From the NCBI GenBank assembly GCA_011317545.1, contig WUJK01000007.1, positions 744,001 through 808,000 on the forward strand: a DNA stretch of 64,000 nucleotides. Reading direction: 5' to 3'. The stretch comes from Coniella vitis. Taxonomy: Eukaryota; Ascomycota; Sordariomycetes; Diaporthales; Schizoparmaceae. Each line of letters opens with the position of its first letter. Position 1 is the first letter of the stretch. Under the pieces are notes generated by a model. It saw nothing but the letters and a program-made list of their open reading frames with translations. It was not told the origin of the DNA and ran no database searches. Made by a program: the position numbers and the translations under genes. This document shows positions 47,801 through 59,700 of the stretch, piece by piece.

Positions 47801-50137
47801 TTGATATGAAACAAACAAGCACTTTAATTGTCACCACTTATTTCTCCGCGTTGAAGTGTACCTACAGAAACGTATTGGCATATTCGCCATACCGAAATGC
47901 TCACTGGTTATCTTTTCATCAGTGAAGCACAAGGCTTTGTTGCCTTTTATGGATACCAGGTGAGACCAAAATCAATCGTGAATGCGCGAAAGCATTTAGA
48001 AGCTTGCTTCCGAATATACAAGCCTCAGCGTTCCAAAGAGGTTCGTTTGGCTCAGATGCAAGTTTCGAGCCAAACTGGTCTCGGGTCTTTTGTTTTCAGC
48101 GGACCTGTTCAAGAGCTGAGTACCAGGTACGGCACTTACTGAATGTGCTTCCAATAGCAGCATGGCAGCTCAAGGCTTAGAACGAGTTGTTGAATCTTGT
48201 CGGCATTGAACGAGACAACTTACCAGTAAGAAACGCTCTTGCTCTTAATCTTCACGGAAGCTTCCACTGCCCCCCCTAGAGCCATTCGCTCGAAACGTCT
48301 TGCTGCGCAAATGCACAAGATAGCACAGCGCCTGCATCTATGCAGCCACCTTTATTTTGCAAGCCAGCGTGACTTCAAGACATTGCAGTCCACCCCCGCT
48401 TGGCTGTCGCCAGCCTTTCGGAATGCAGACATGAGTGAGCATTGAAGAGGGGCCACCCATCCTGACTCGCATGCTTCTTGTCTGCATGCATTGGTTTGCT
48501 CGAATGATCTTTTGAGGGGTTCGAGTATTCTCGCAGTTTTATGCAGTCCGTACCGTCGATGCAAGTCGAGTGTGCCTCCAAGATGGCTGTGCCGGCGGTT
48601 TGAACCTCTTGGTATGTTCTTCTGATCTTGACGTCTCCTTTCCCCTCATTGGTCGCATGACAACTCCTTTTCGCGACTTTGAAACTCCTCGAATGATTGC
48701 GCATTATATTCAAGCTGCTTGTTGCCGATTAATATGCTGTATTGGTGGGTTCAATGTATTGGTTTCGGTTCCTCACAGTGGCTCGATCCGAGTGTTGTGT
48801 CCTATGGTATAAGCCTAGTTGCTGGCCAGAGTTACCGTTGGAAGAATAATATAAAAAAGAAACAAGGGAATATACAAAGGAGAGACGGGGCAGGTCTATT
48901 TATTTCCTGATCTCGACTGCACTAGTTTCAAAACCGACTGATGTTCAAATGCGAGATAGTTTCCCCGAGGAAGATGCCCAACCACGCCGAATACAGTTCG
49001 AACTCGAACAAGTCCACCCAAGCGGCCTTCTCGATCAAGAAGGCTCCAGCTCGGCCAGCCGACACGGCCCACGGGCAATTCTCAACATCATTATACTTGG
49101 CATATTTTGGTTTATTACATTGACTTGCCCGAGGAAGATGTGATCTGCCTCACACAAAACATGGACGAGCTGACGCGTTTCCTTTCCCCCGGTTTCCGTA
49201 CGTTGCCCGAACGCCAAGTTCACGTCCATAACCGTCGCAGTACTGTGACAGCAATTTCCGCCCAGGACCGAAGCAAAAGTACGGTATGCGGTGCATTGGT
49301 GGTGTAGTTCCGGAGTCTGGCGTGCCGTGTATGGATATCACGGGACCGCGTTCCCATGCATTGCGTGATTGTGCGAGAACTGGGGCGCACTCGAGATCTT
49401 CCAAGGAAGCGTATTCACCATAATTTATTTGTTCAGAAAAAAAAAAAGGTTTCAGGGCTGTTTTATTGCCTTTGCCCAGAAGTGAACGTTGCATTGTCTT
49501 TCACATCCTTTCCCCGCCCTCTCCCCCTTCTCCTCATCCTTTTCCTTTTCTTTTTTTTTTTTTTCTTTTCTCTCTGTTTCCTACACTCTCTACGTGAAAT
49601 CTTCTGCAGTCCTGAGCGAATGAAACTCATTTGAGCAACACGAGCTACATGGACGTACTATATCTTGCTTGGCATTGGTCATGATTGTTACTTCTGACTC
49701 GATCGAAACATCCTTCTACTCTTGGAGGCAATGGTGCTTTTGGTCTTGGATATTCCCTCTTTTAGCTCGATTCCGCGGAATCCATGTCGACAGAGGTCAA
49801 CACACGAACAGCTTACTTCAGCAAACACAAGAGTTCTGGTGCCATTTGCGAGGATTCTGAACACCCCGATTTGTCTTATTATCAAGCCATCAACCGTCGT
49901 ATCAAGCGGACAGACATATGACGGCAACTGAGATGCAAGAAGGCAGATTATCATTGGCATCAAACCGCTTCCTTCTTCTTTTTTTTATTATTTTCTTTTT
50001 ACCAACCATACTGCACATGGCAAAACACATCGTAGCATTTCTACAACCTGCTGCCAGAAAAGAAAACAACCACTTCACCACAAACAAGAAGGCCCACCAC
50101 CACCCTCTCGGTGGAATGAATCAAGATCCCAAATAAC

Positions 50138-50700
50138 ACCCCCCCCCGGGGGGGGCCCAACCCGTTACCATCACCATCCGCCACCTCTCTCACCCACGAG
50201 CAGCACCCGAGCTTTGATCATCAGCGGCAATGTTGAGCCCAGTGAGTTCGGCAAAAGATCGGCAATCAAATCAAAGCCGCGCAAAAAAAAAACCTCATGC
50301 ATGACCTTCCCAAAAATGAGAGTTTTGGCGCTCGACATCAGCTTTTGCACATTCCTTTTTTCCACACCCCTCCTCGCTCCGCCTCCTGCCATTCAGGCTT
50401 CCTCTTTGATAAGGAGTCAGTCACTGATTGAGAGAATCAGGTGGTTCATGCGTCACACAAATACACACGTGCCCGGGTGCCCAGTAAGGCAGGCAGGCAG
50501 ACGGACAGAAAGGAAGGAGGGGGGGGGGGTCTCGGGGGAACATAATGAACAAGAGACGGGTGTCAAGCAAATGACAAAAACCCCCCCCAAGTAAACGTGA
50601 ATATACCCCGAAAAGGAAAGAGGTTCCCCCACAAAGGACTGACTAAGCCCCTCCCCCCCCGGGCCCCAACAAACAACCTCCGGGGGGGGATCAAGCTAAT
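50138..50700. repeat. Cluster of G and C homopolymers
   Basis: C9 is followed directly by G8 at 50139-50155. Further runs are about G11 near 50519-50529, C8 at 50581, C8 near 50653 and G8 near 50682. Such runs can form G-quadruplex or i-motif structures and are also hot spots of assembly error. Confidence 0.6.
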
Positions 50701-51590
50701 AACCCTGCCCTTCTTGCAGCATCCAAGCCAAATAGCCTTGAACTCAAACGCCCTTCAAAGAAACACCAGCCAATAAGAAGAAAACACCAAAAAAAAAACA
50801 AAAAAAAAACACACAGACGAAATGAGATGACAAGGACAACAACACCCAGTTGGCACTAAAGTAGTAGAACAATAGCCGAAAAGCATAGCGTACCGCACAG
50901 CAAACCCATTCGCCTACGGACTCGGTTCACCCCCGCGGGCCACCACGGCATGGAATCTAGTCTAGTCCATCGAGTATTCACCGTGGGGGTTAAACAGAGG
51001 GAAAGTGGGAAGGAAGGGTGCAAGTACTATGAAGGCCTGCCAGCGCGGCGCGTGGGGGTCCTCAGGAGACAGTGCATATGTATGTGTGTACAATATGCAT
51101 TTGCATCCCGAAAGAAAAAAAAAAGGGAAAACGGCGTCACATCCAGACAGGCCAGTATTTTCAATATGTACCTACATACGTCAACCAGTGCGACGGAAAA
51201 GCACCCAAAAAGCAAGTGAATGAATGTTCTTTGGCCAGGCATGCCCTGGCGCCTTGAGGTGCATGCATATTATGTACTATTGTAGGTAGGCAGGTAAAGC
51301 TCGTCGGAACGAAGAGGTCGTAACGGCAGTCTGGGCTGAAAGTAGTGGAGTGAGTGGGGGTTCAGACTGATGCCGTGAATTAATACCATGTATGTTTCTC
51401 TTGGTATAACGAGGCATGCTTACCAAACCGACAGAGATGGTTTATTGACACGGAAGAAAAGCGTGGGTCCCCGTGATATGCATAATAAGGCAACGGCTTC
51501 TACTATTCGGGCCAATAAAGCGAATGATAATGCTGGCTTTCATAAAGAACGTACCATGGCAAAGAATGGTTCACGAGGAGGAGGTCATAA

Positions 51591-51612
51591 GACAGACAGA
51601 CAGACAGACAGA
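51591..51612 (+). repeat. (GACA)n microsatellite
   Basis: About five perfect tetranucleotide units in gene-free DNA. Confidence 0.8.
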
Positions 51613-52016
51613 CCCTTGGCCCATTCTACCCTAACGAGGACTTCAGAATAAGAACCCAATCGAACATTTCCCTTCCATTATACAAGCGAACAAAGGGGGA
51701 ATCGCTGCAAACCTGTTCTTCAACCTCAACCCCCTTCTCATAGTCGCCATGACGTACGTTAAAAAAAAAAAAGCTCGGTGAGATAACCACAAGCAGGAAA
51801 AAACAGCAAGAAAAGAATTGGAGAGGGGACATATGTCGGTTCTCTTTTGCCATAGAATGGAAAGTTCCACCTTGGCTGGAGCGATCCACGGATAGACGAA
51901 TGCGAGTCAACTTTGATCATCCAGGTTCAAGGTTTCGGCCCCGGCAGATCAAACGGCGGCGACGACACCAACGACAGTAATAACGAAGGTACTATGCCGA
52001 AAAGAAAAAAAAAGAG

Positions 52017-52017
<1 letters not shown>

Positions 52018-52047
<30 letters not shown>

Positions 52048-52050
52048 AAA
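52018..52050 (+). repeat. (GAAA)n microsatellite
   Basis: About eight perfect tetranucleotide units, flanked by longer A-rich purine tracts. Confidence 0.85.
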
Positions 52051-52956
52051 AAAACCATTGATTCCAGACCCTCGTGGGGGGACGCGGTGCTTGGTCCACC
52101 TTCAGAAGCGGGTCGATCGCATTACTACACGGTATATACTGGGCAGGCATAATTTCTGGGTTACAGTCGTCGAGAAGATAATACTACTGTACACTGGTGT
52201 ACTATGATAATATGCGGACAGGGAACAAGGTACAGCACGACTCACACGGCAAGACAGAGGAAGACAAGGGTAGCTTGGGAAGAGCCAGCAGGGGTGGGGG
52301 CTGGAATAATAGAAGTACCGGTAGGGTTCCGGGTTAAATGATTTCCCTTGCAGGCCGGCAGGATGAGTGGGGGCCCTTCCGCTCATTCCCAGGTACGTAC
52401 CGTACCGTAGTATACAAGTACTATAAACCTATTTCAAGGTGCATGCAGCGTGGGGGGTTTTGTTCCAGCATCTTAGTGCGGACTACGACTGAACCACTTA
52501 TATACAGCGGCTATAAAGCCGGCTGGGTAAAAAAAGTCTCGGTAGGCCGCTTGTGGATCTATACATGTGGGGAGAGCGCCCTGAGCACAGGAGTACTATG
52601 TATACGCGGTATGAGAGGAGGTTGAATAGAATCTATATAGTATAATGAGACGAGAGCCTCCAGCAAAACCCAATGCGTATACAACAAGTCACCAAGCCAG
52701 GATGAGCAGAATCAACAGAAACAGCGATATCGATATGTTTGTACACAATCACTTGCACATATATGTGCAATTTCAAGTACTTCAAACGTTACGCAAACGA
52801 GACTGCACCCATGCAACCAGCCACTAGTATACAGCACTCGACGAGCAAGTCATGCAACCGCCAAATCAAAATGCACAAAAAGACATACTGGGCGTGGCTG
52901 GAAGCCGCGCAGTGACGTTGGCAGGTATGCACAAGGCCAAAAGCATGGCCTGCTTT

Positions 52957-52982
52957 CCTCTCTCTCTCTCTCTCTCTCTCTC
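52957..52982 (+). repeat. (CT)n microsatellite
   Basis: About thirteen dinucleotide units in non-coding DNA. Confidence 0.85.
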
Positions 52983-55453
52983 ATCAAACCCTTGCCCCCG
53001 TACATGTACATATATATCTGCGCAGAGGGCGGCAGAGTGTGTAAAACGAGCTGCTTGGATAATATACATAACTTTTGTGCATATCAAAAGCAAGTGGTAT
53101 GAACAGGAGATGCGTTACATGATAACTGTGCATATACAATCGCCTCTTGGTTTGAACTCTTGCCGCCGTTGGCCCGCCCGGTCCCAGATGTACGCACAAG
53201 TAAGCGATATCATGGATTATGAGAGAGCGTGCAAGCCCAAGAGTCCAGACTTGAACAGTGAAGTAGACAGGATAGCTGGCAGCTCGGCGGTAAAAAGAAA
53301 ATTAAGAAAAAAGCGAATGCCACTGACCAATCCGGCAAGAGAGAGCATTGCTTTGGTTGCACGGCATAAAAGAATGGCAGCGATAGCAGTCGCAATACTT
53401 GTCGCCACCCGCTTTCCCCCTTTCCACTATACAGGATTGGGAAAGTAGGGAAATGTGCCAGAAGGGCGCGGCTCTTTGTATGGATTGCGAGCGCAGCGAG
53501 TAAACACCTGTGGGGGGCTTGCCAGCTTGCCAGCCCATTATTTATCATGTGCCACAAGCGTCGGACGTCGGGGCCAGTTTACCGCCGACCTTCTCTGGGT
53601 TTCACACATCAGTTGACGTCGACCTGCCTAAACCGTTCAGCCACACAGCAGCACTTGACGCGGTGGGGGATAGCATTGCTCTTTTGGGGCTGGGCCAACC
53701 AAGTAAAGACCTACTTTACTTGTCATGTTCAGAAAGCATGCACGGCTGTTATCAGTCGTCGTCCTCGTCGAGACCGATATTTTGCCCACAACTTGCACAC
53801 GTGAGCACATCTCGAGCTGATAGCGGAAAAGAACGAGCGGGGAGAGAGGGGAAGCGGGGCGGGTCGCGGAAAAAAGAAAAAAAAAAAGGGAAAAAACAAG
53901 ATTGATGGGACGGAGAATTGTACAAACGCATATTATACCATAATATGCATAAAAGCCGGGAATTATGTAAAGGTTCTAACCACAAACAGGGGCACGACCG
54001 ACTTCCTGATAAGAGCAGTTTGCCTATACATCGTAGTAACGGCGCCAAACCAGACACAGACACCGACGACGACGACACAGCGCGCCGAGTGGGGCCGGTC
54101 CTGTACGCAGTAGCCTGGGTGCGGCAGTTGTGATGACTGCGCATCAAGCACCTACCTGTTGACGAGGGGAAGAACACAATTGCCCAAGATAGCAAGAGCG
54201 AAGCAGTCCTCGCGAGAGCCCGCAAAGACGAACAAAATACTTGGTCTCGGCCGTCGGGAACCAAAACAATTTCAGCCTACGGTCCAGGGGTGGGACCCTG
54301 GCGGCGATCCCCCAGAAAACCACACAAACACAAACCGCCACCAACCGGACGTGGGCAAGCTCCAGTGCTAGGCAGGGGTCTACAGCGGTCTGCCGGCGCT
54401 AGCTTGCTTAGCTTTGTTCGTTCGGCCCCAACGTTTGGGCAAGAGCGCTGCGAACAACTTCACTATGGCTGTGCCGTTGGCAAGGAAACCGTCGAGATGT
54501 GATTTGGTCCATGGCTTTCATCCTGGACGACAAAACTGGCCAAAAGAGCACCCACAACGTACTGTTGGTATCCATAGTAGGAGATCTTGAAGATCATATA
54601 GGATAATCCGCAAGGGTAGCCTAGCCTCTCCGGCCATTAGGCCCTGTACATAGTAGTCCACCGCCGCCACATAGCGAACCAAACCAACCGAACCCAAGCA
54701 TTGCGATCAAAACGCGTCGTCAGCTTTCCAAACCATTCCCAAGAGGAAGGCCAACGAGTTCAAGTTTGATGGGACGCAAGCCCACCTGCACACCGGTTCT
54801 CAGTCCTTGCTTCGGCCACCAGCCAGAAAGGAATCCCAATAACAGCTTTGCAAGGCCAGACGCGGCTTGTCAAGGCTTTATGACTTCAGCCTGGACTTTG
54901 GACTTGCCAAACTGGCCCATTTGCCAAGAAGAAGCAATGCAGGCCGCAACACTGCTTGGGGTCCTTGACAGCCAGCACACACAACACGCGATGCCTCGTC
55001 AGCCCTACCGTACGGACAGGGGACATGGCTACTTTTGCTTTTGCTTTTGCTTTTATTTCTTTTCTTTCTTGGCTTCTCTCCAGCCTCCTCTCCATCCAAA
55101 GAGGCAATTCACCAGCTAAATTCTATGCATAAAGAAAGCGAAGAGAGAGAGGCCTCGTCATCTCGCATGCCGCTTCTCTGCCGTTCTGCAGGGGGCCGAC
55201 GCGTTTGTTTTGTTTTGGGCGTGTCTACCAACCGCCAAGAACAGGGCTGGGATAATTTCAAAAGGACCTACCTACTTTATAAGCTGGGTGAAAGAAAAGA
55301 AAAAGGAAAAATAACAATTCTCAAACTTATATAGAGACAGAGTATGGGAAGGATGCATACCATCAAGAACAATCAATCTCCTTTTTTGAGATTGCCTTCC
55401 ACATACATGTTCTTGCTTCTACGATCTAGACAAGGTCCCGAGTGGTCTTCATT

Positions 55454-55473
55454 CATATATATATATATATATA
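55454..55473 (+). repeat. (AT)n microsatellite
   Basis: About ten AT units in gene-free DNA. Confidence 0.8.
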
Positions 55474-56540
55474 AAGGAGGGCCACTCTGCCTTGTCGATA
55501 AACCATCTCGAACCATCAATTACTGGGTTGACCACTCCACTGCACTCAATTCACTCATTTTATAAAAACATTTAGAGTCCCTCTACATAAGCATGAGGAT
55601 GGTTAACAGAAACAATAACACGCGCCAAAGCCACAGCGCACCAAAAAAAAAAAAAAATGAAAAGCGACAAGACGGATACCATTTCAACACAGAAAAGTAT
55701 CCAAAGCTCATAATCCAAGCTCCGAGTCCGCGCCCCACCATAATCTGACCTTTTTAGTGGTCCCGATTATCCCATCATCCTCTTGCCCGTCTGCGCTTTT
55801 CCTGATGCCCGAAACACGAGCCCGAACTCAACAACGCCGAAGGAGCAGCAACCCAACAAGGCGTGGAACTTTCAAGACTCTTACTGATTGACCAAAAACC
55901 ATGCTTGCTTTTTACAACCCAATTGGACATACCAAATCAGAGAGAAGGAGAGAGCAAAATAGAGCAATCCCACACAAGTGCAGATGGGAACGAATGCAGA
56001 CGACTTCTGGAACAAAAAAGCATGTGCAAAGATTGCTGGTTCATGACGCAAAACTATTTCTCTATCGCACTAGGTGAGTATCCACGTATCGTTTTCGCCT
56101 CAGCCGAAGAAAGAAAGGCCAGATCATCCTCCCACGTCACGGTCCTGATCCGAGATTCCGATGTCAAGGAGCCAAAGATGCCCAGGTGGAAAACGACCGA
56201 AAACAAATTTAATTGCCACCGCCCCTTCCAAGCGCCATATGAGAACCCAGATAGGTATTCTTGGCGTTGCTCTTCAAATTCATCATAACATAACCGGCCC
56301 TGAATCATACAATAGAGCCGAACCGCCATCGTTGTTCATGCAAAGGAACGAAGAAAAAAAAAAAGGGTTGTACACAAGAAATCTTTGCGCAGTGACAAGT
56401 GAAGAAGCCGTCCATTTGATAGAAGCGCCAGGAGAATCAGTATACACACTGTACATAATACATACAAATCTGAAGTGCTGCAACAGATGAACAGAAATAC
56501 AGGGTATACGTGTATGTATTCGACCACCCATAAACAAAAA

Positions 56541-56575
56541 AGAAGACGAAGAAGAAGAAGAAGAAGAAGAAGAAG
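56541..56575 (+). repeat. (GAA)n microsatellite abutting the AflR-like gene
   Basis: About eleven GAA units end just before the stop codon of the 56582-57976 gene. They would lie at the very start of its 3' UTR (as TTC repeats in the mRNA). Confidence 0.85.
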
Positions 56576-56581
56576 CGGGGT

Positions 56582-57976
56582 TTAGGATTTCAAGGTTGCA
56601 ATTGTCCTGCCAAGTTCACACTTGAGCCATGTGCCCAATGCCGAGTAGATTTCGTTGACCTCGCCAGTGGCAAGCTCGTCGCGGCCGTGAATGGTCAAGA
56701 GCTCAATGAGATTGCCAGCCTTCTTGATCTCCGACAGGAGCAGTTGCTTCTGAAGCGCCTGTTGGGCAGACTCGTCGTCGACGCTGAAGGCACCGACGGA
56801 GAAGCGCATGGGCGTAACAACAAACTGGCTTGTGTTTACACTAGGAGAGGACGGCTGCATAAATGCCATGGATGGACTCGAAGTGTTGCTGAGTGGGGGC
56901 GTAGGCTGGTGGGTGTTTGAGGCAAAGTAGTCCCACGAAGTTGTGGGCTTTGTGCAGCCAGCGGCCAATTGGTACCACATGAGTATCTTGGAGGTGATGG
57001 AGGCATAGAGCATGACCATGTGCGGCGACTTGGAGCACGAGCATTTGAGAAGCTGGTGCATGTTGTTGACGGCCAGCTTGTTGCGGTTGAGCACCTTGTC
57101 CATGGTCTGGACGAGCGGCTCGCCCTTTGACAGGCCTAGGCCTTCTTGTTGGCTGCTGAGAGACTCAAGGGTGGAATAAGCCAGCTGGTGGCAATTGTGT
57201 GAGTCGGGAGCCATCAGAGAGGCATCCGAGATGCCGTGGTAGACATCCAAGGACGAGGCCCGCGATGACGACAGAGAGGGCGCAGACTCGATATCTGAGC
57301 TCGACGGTGGCGTGTGCATGAGCTCATCCGGATGCACCCAGTCGCCAAAGCTTTGAAAGTCTGCCGAGGGGTAGGAGAGGTCCAAAGGGTCAATGGTGGC
57401 ACGGTGGTCAGGAGCCATGGCGACGGGGCTGTCGGTAAAGGAAAATGGGTCATCAAAGGCATCCATGGCGGTGGGAGAATGCAGAAAGATGTCGTGCGTT
57501 GGGTAGACGGTTGGCATGGCCATCAAGCTCTCTTGGAGTCCGTAGCTGGACACGGGCGTGGGCTCATATTTGATCGATCTCGAGGCGCCGGATAGATGAT
57601 GGTAGTCTGTGCAGCACGAGATTGTGTTTTGCTGCGTGCCTTGGGCCAGGGGTCGAGGAATGGGCTCGACAGCCGCGTGTGTATCAATCTGAGGTTTCTT
57701 GCGGGGAGCCTTGCCGAATTTCCTCGACAGTCCGTAGACACAGTTGAGACCCCCAGCGACGCACCGGCCGCAGCGAGGTTGGGTCTTGTCGCAGCGCACC
57801 TTGGCAGCGCCACATGCATCACATGACGACCGAAGCTTGGGCGGGCGACGAGGAGTGCCCCTTGCATTGGTGGCAGGCTGGACAGTGGGGGTGCGGGCAA
57901 GAGTGGAAGACATGGTAACAGGCGAAGGAGTAGCTGAAGAGGTTGATGAGGCTCCAGGAGAGTTGGACTGGGGCAT
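56582..57976 (-). CDS. AflR-like Zn2Cys6 transcription factor
   Basis: Nuclear regulator of 464 residues, encoded without introns. The zinc cluster starts near residue 52 (SCDACGAAKVRC…RCGRC…LNC; spacing C-x2-C-x6-C-x6-C-x2-C-x6-C). It is followed by YGLSRKFGKAPRKK, the linker typical of AflR-type pathway regulators. The middle is Ser/Pro-rich and unstructured. The C-terminal ~200 residues (LLKCSCSKSPHMVMLYASITSK, MWYQLAAG, then LIELLTIHGRDEL) fit the AflR regulatory domain. AflR-like proteins usually control a nearby secondary-metabolite cluster, but no biosynthetic gene is visible within about 11 kb on its left or 6 kb on its right. The ATG at 57976 is the first in frame. Confidence 0.92.
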   Translation of the reverse strand: MPQSNSPGASSTSSATPSPVTMSSTLARTPTVQPATNARGTPRRPPKLRSSCDACGAAKVRCDKTQPRCGRCVAGGLNCVYGLSRKFGKAPRKKPQIDTHAAVEPIPRPLAQGTQQNTISCCTDYHHLSGASRSIKYEPTPVSSYGLQESLMAMPTVYPTHDIFLHSPTAMDAFDDPFSFTDSPVAMAPDHRATIDPLDLSYPSADFQSFGDWVHPDELMHTPPSSSDIESAPSLSSSRASSLDVYHGISDASLMAPDSHNCHQLAYSTLESLSSQQEGLGLSKGEPLVQTMDKVLNRNKLAVNNMHQLLKCSCSKSPHMVMLYASITSKILMWYQLAAGCTKPTTSWDYFASNTHQPTPPLSNTSSPSMAFMQPSSPSVNTSQFVVTPMRFSVGAFSVDDESAQQALQKQLLLSEIKKAGNLIELLTIHGRDELATGEVNEIYSALGTWLKCELGRTIATLKS

Positions 57977-58554
57977 GGCAACGAAAGAAAATGGTGGTGG
58001 TGGTGGTTGCCGTTAGGTAGAGGAGGACGGATAGAGATGAGATCACGAGGAGGACTGCGGGAGTCGGTTGGTTTGCTTTCGAAAGCCAGAGATATATAGA
58101 AGAAAAGCAACGGTTGATTGCCCAATGCGCCAGAGAAGTATTTGATGACGGAGATGTCTGTCCAACTCGAAGAGAGGACGACAGCTCGATACTTGTATCG
58201 AGCGGGTGCGACAGCATCACTGGTGCAAAGTGTGGGAGCGCCTTCGGCCGAAGAGGGCCATGCTACGGGAGCTTCCTCCCAAGAGAAAGCGTACGGTTGC
58301 AGTTGCAAGGGGCTGCCAAACCCCACGCGTGGCCACACCCACGTTCAACGACCATGGCATGCACGAGCTGTCGCGCTGGTTGTGGGGCGCGCAGAGGAGG
58401 GATAAGTGGACGCTGGGTACATGCTATGTTAGGAGTGAATATTGAGTATGCGGGTACATGCAGTTTGGTCCAGGACTCTCTCGGGACTCAAGTCTGTGGG
58501 GTCTTGAACGCGGCGATGGTGGTAGTCGCGCCGCTCAGGGGGCAAGTAGCAACA

Positions 58555-58578
58555 CAGCAGCAGCAGCAGCAGCAACAG
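58555..58578 (+). repeat. (CAG)n trinucleotide repeat
   Basis: About eight CAG units, upstream of the AflR-like gene and outside any supported reading frame. Confidence 0.8.
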
Positions 58579-59241
58579 CGCCGTCCATCCAGATGTCGGG
58601 TCTGGATGTAGCGGCGCAGCAGGCGCAGGGCAACAAGGCATGGACGTGGGCCCTTTGCGCGTTGGAACCTGCCTGGAGAGGAGTAAGCCGACAATGTCGT
58701 GCATGGAGGGTGGTGTGAACGGCAGAGGGAGGCCAGCGTCCACTGTCAAGCATTCAAGGTCCTTCCCAGAGCAGCTACAGCAACGCGCTGAGGCGATCGC
58801 AGAACGTGCAGACAGCGTGGCCGTCGAGCGGACCGAGAAGGAAGGCCCGCGAGCGCTGGTGGGTCAGTTGCCACGAGCATGTCGGTATCAAGCATCGCAG
58901 CGGGTTGATGGAGTGGTGGTAGTCGTGTTGGTAGTGGTGTGGCCATTGGTGCGAGGGTGAGAGCCCAGCGTATCGCCCAGAGGCAGAGGCGGGCAGAGGC
59001 AAGGCGAGGCCAGGCGAGGCAGGGCAGAGGCAAGGCGCGACAAGCAACGAGGCCAGCCCAGCACACGAGGGTGGCGGTCCGAGGCTGTAATGAGCGCCAG
59101 TGCCGTGCCACTGCCGCACCACTGCCGTGCCTGTCTCGAGCTGGCTGACTGGCGAGCCAAGGCAAGTCAACTGGTAGCCCTCGTGGCTCGATGGACCCTT
59201 GAGCGTCCCCCACTGGCAACGCTCCCACGGCGGCTGGACCT

Positions 59242-59242
<1 letters not shown>

Positions 59243-59272
<30 letters not shown>
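59243..59272 (+). repeat. (GGCT)n tetranucleotide repeat
   Basis: About seven units, producing Leu/Ala/Gly/Trp-rich shadow frames but no gene. Confidence 0.85.
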
Positions 59273-59662
59273 CTTGAATGCATGCTTGGCGCTCTCTCCC
59301 TCATAGGCCATGCAGTCTTGCCTGCCATGCAGTATCGTCTAGGCTGGACTTGGACGGCGGGTTTAGCAGCAGAAGGTTGCTGCTTGCTGCCAACTGAGTG
59401 CAGCCTGACGGGGCTGTTGATGGTCCATCGAGACGGCCCAGAAGGCGCTTGAACAGCCTTCCAGACACGCTCAGCCACACAATGGTAGACAGCACGCTGC
59501 AAAGGCTGTGGAAGCGGCACCTGCTCCCACGGGGTGCGGTGGGTTGGGCCTGGGAGAAACAATCGAGAACCTCCACGACGGCGTGTCGTCTGCCCGTCTT
59601 GCCCATCTCAGATGGCCCGTGCAACTGGATCCGCTTGATTGGACCGTTGGACTTGTCCTATG

Positions 59663-59700
59663 TACTAAGTACATAGTACTAAGTACATAGTACTAAGTAC
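59663..59700 (+). repeat. 14-bp tandem repeat with a TACATAGTA core
   Basis: TACTAAGTACATAG is repeated twice, followed by a partial third unit. It is nearly self-complementary and contains two copies of the dispersed TACATAGTA word. Confidence 0.85.

Larger units (their letters stand above)
44840..56581. other. 11.7 kb gene-poor region
   Basis: No gene could be supported on either strand after looking for splice-consistent frames with known motifs. The first ~4 kb (to about 49 kb) looks more AT-rich than the genic DNA. From about 49.4 to 56.5 kb come long A/T tracts, G and C homopolymers (50.1-50.7 kb) and microsatellites: (GACA)n 51591, (GAAA)n 52018, (CT)n 52957, (AT)n 55454 and (GAA)n 56541. 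TACTATGTA-type words occur at 46096, 52594 and 54647. A non-coding RNA or a fast-evolving gene cannot be excluded. Confidence 0.5.

Noticed and set aside
48949..49143. Open frame rich in Glu/Gln followed by a hydrophobic end
   Set aside because: Too short, no known motif and no splice-supported extension; cannot be told from chance.
55500..55525. TCGAACC/GGTTCGAG words resembling tRNA B boxes (also near 39968)
   Set aside because: No matching A box or cloverleaf arms at tRNA spacing; the 39968 copy is inside an OBAP-like intron.
58775..59452. Several long overlapping frames around the (GGCT)n repeat
   Set aside because: They exist in almost every frame because of the repeat and GC bias; repetitive Pro/Ala/Leu/Trp content, no family match.
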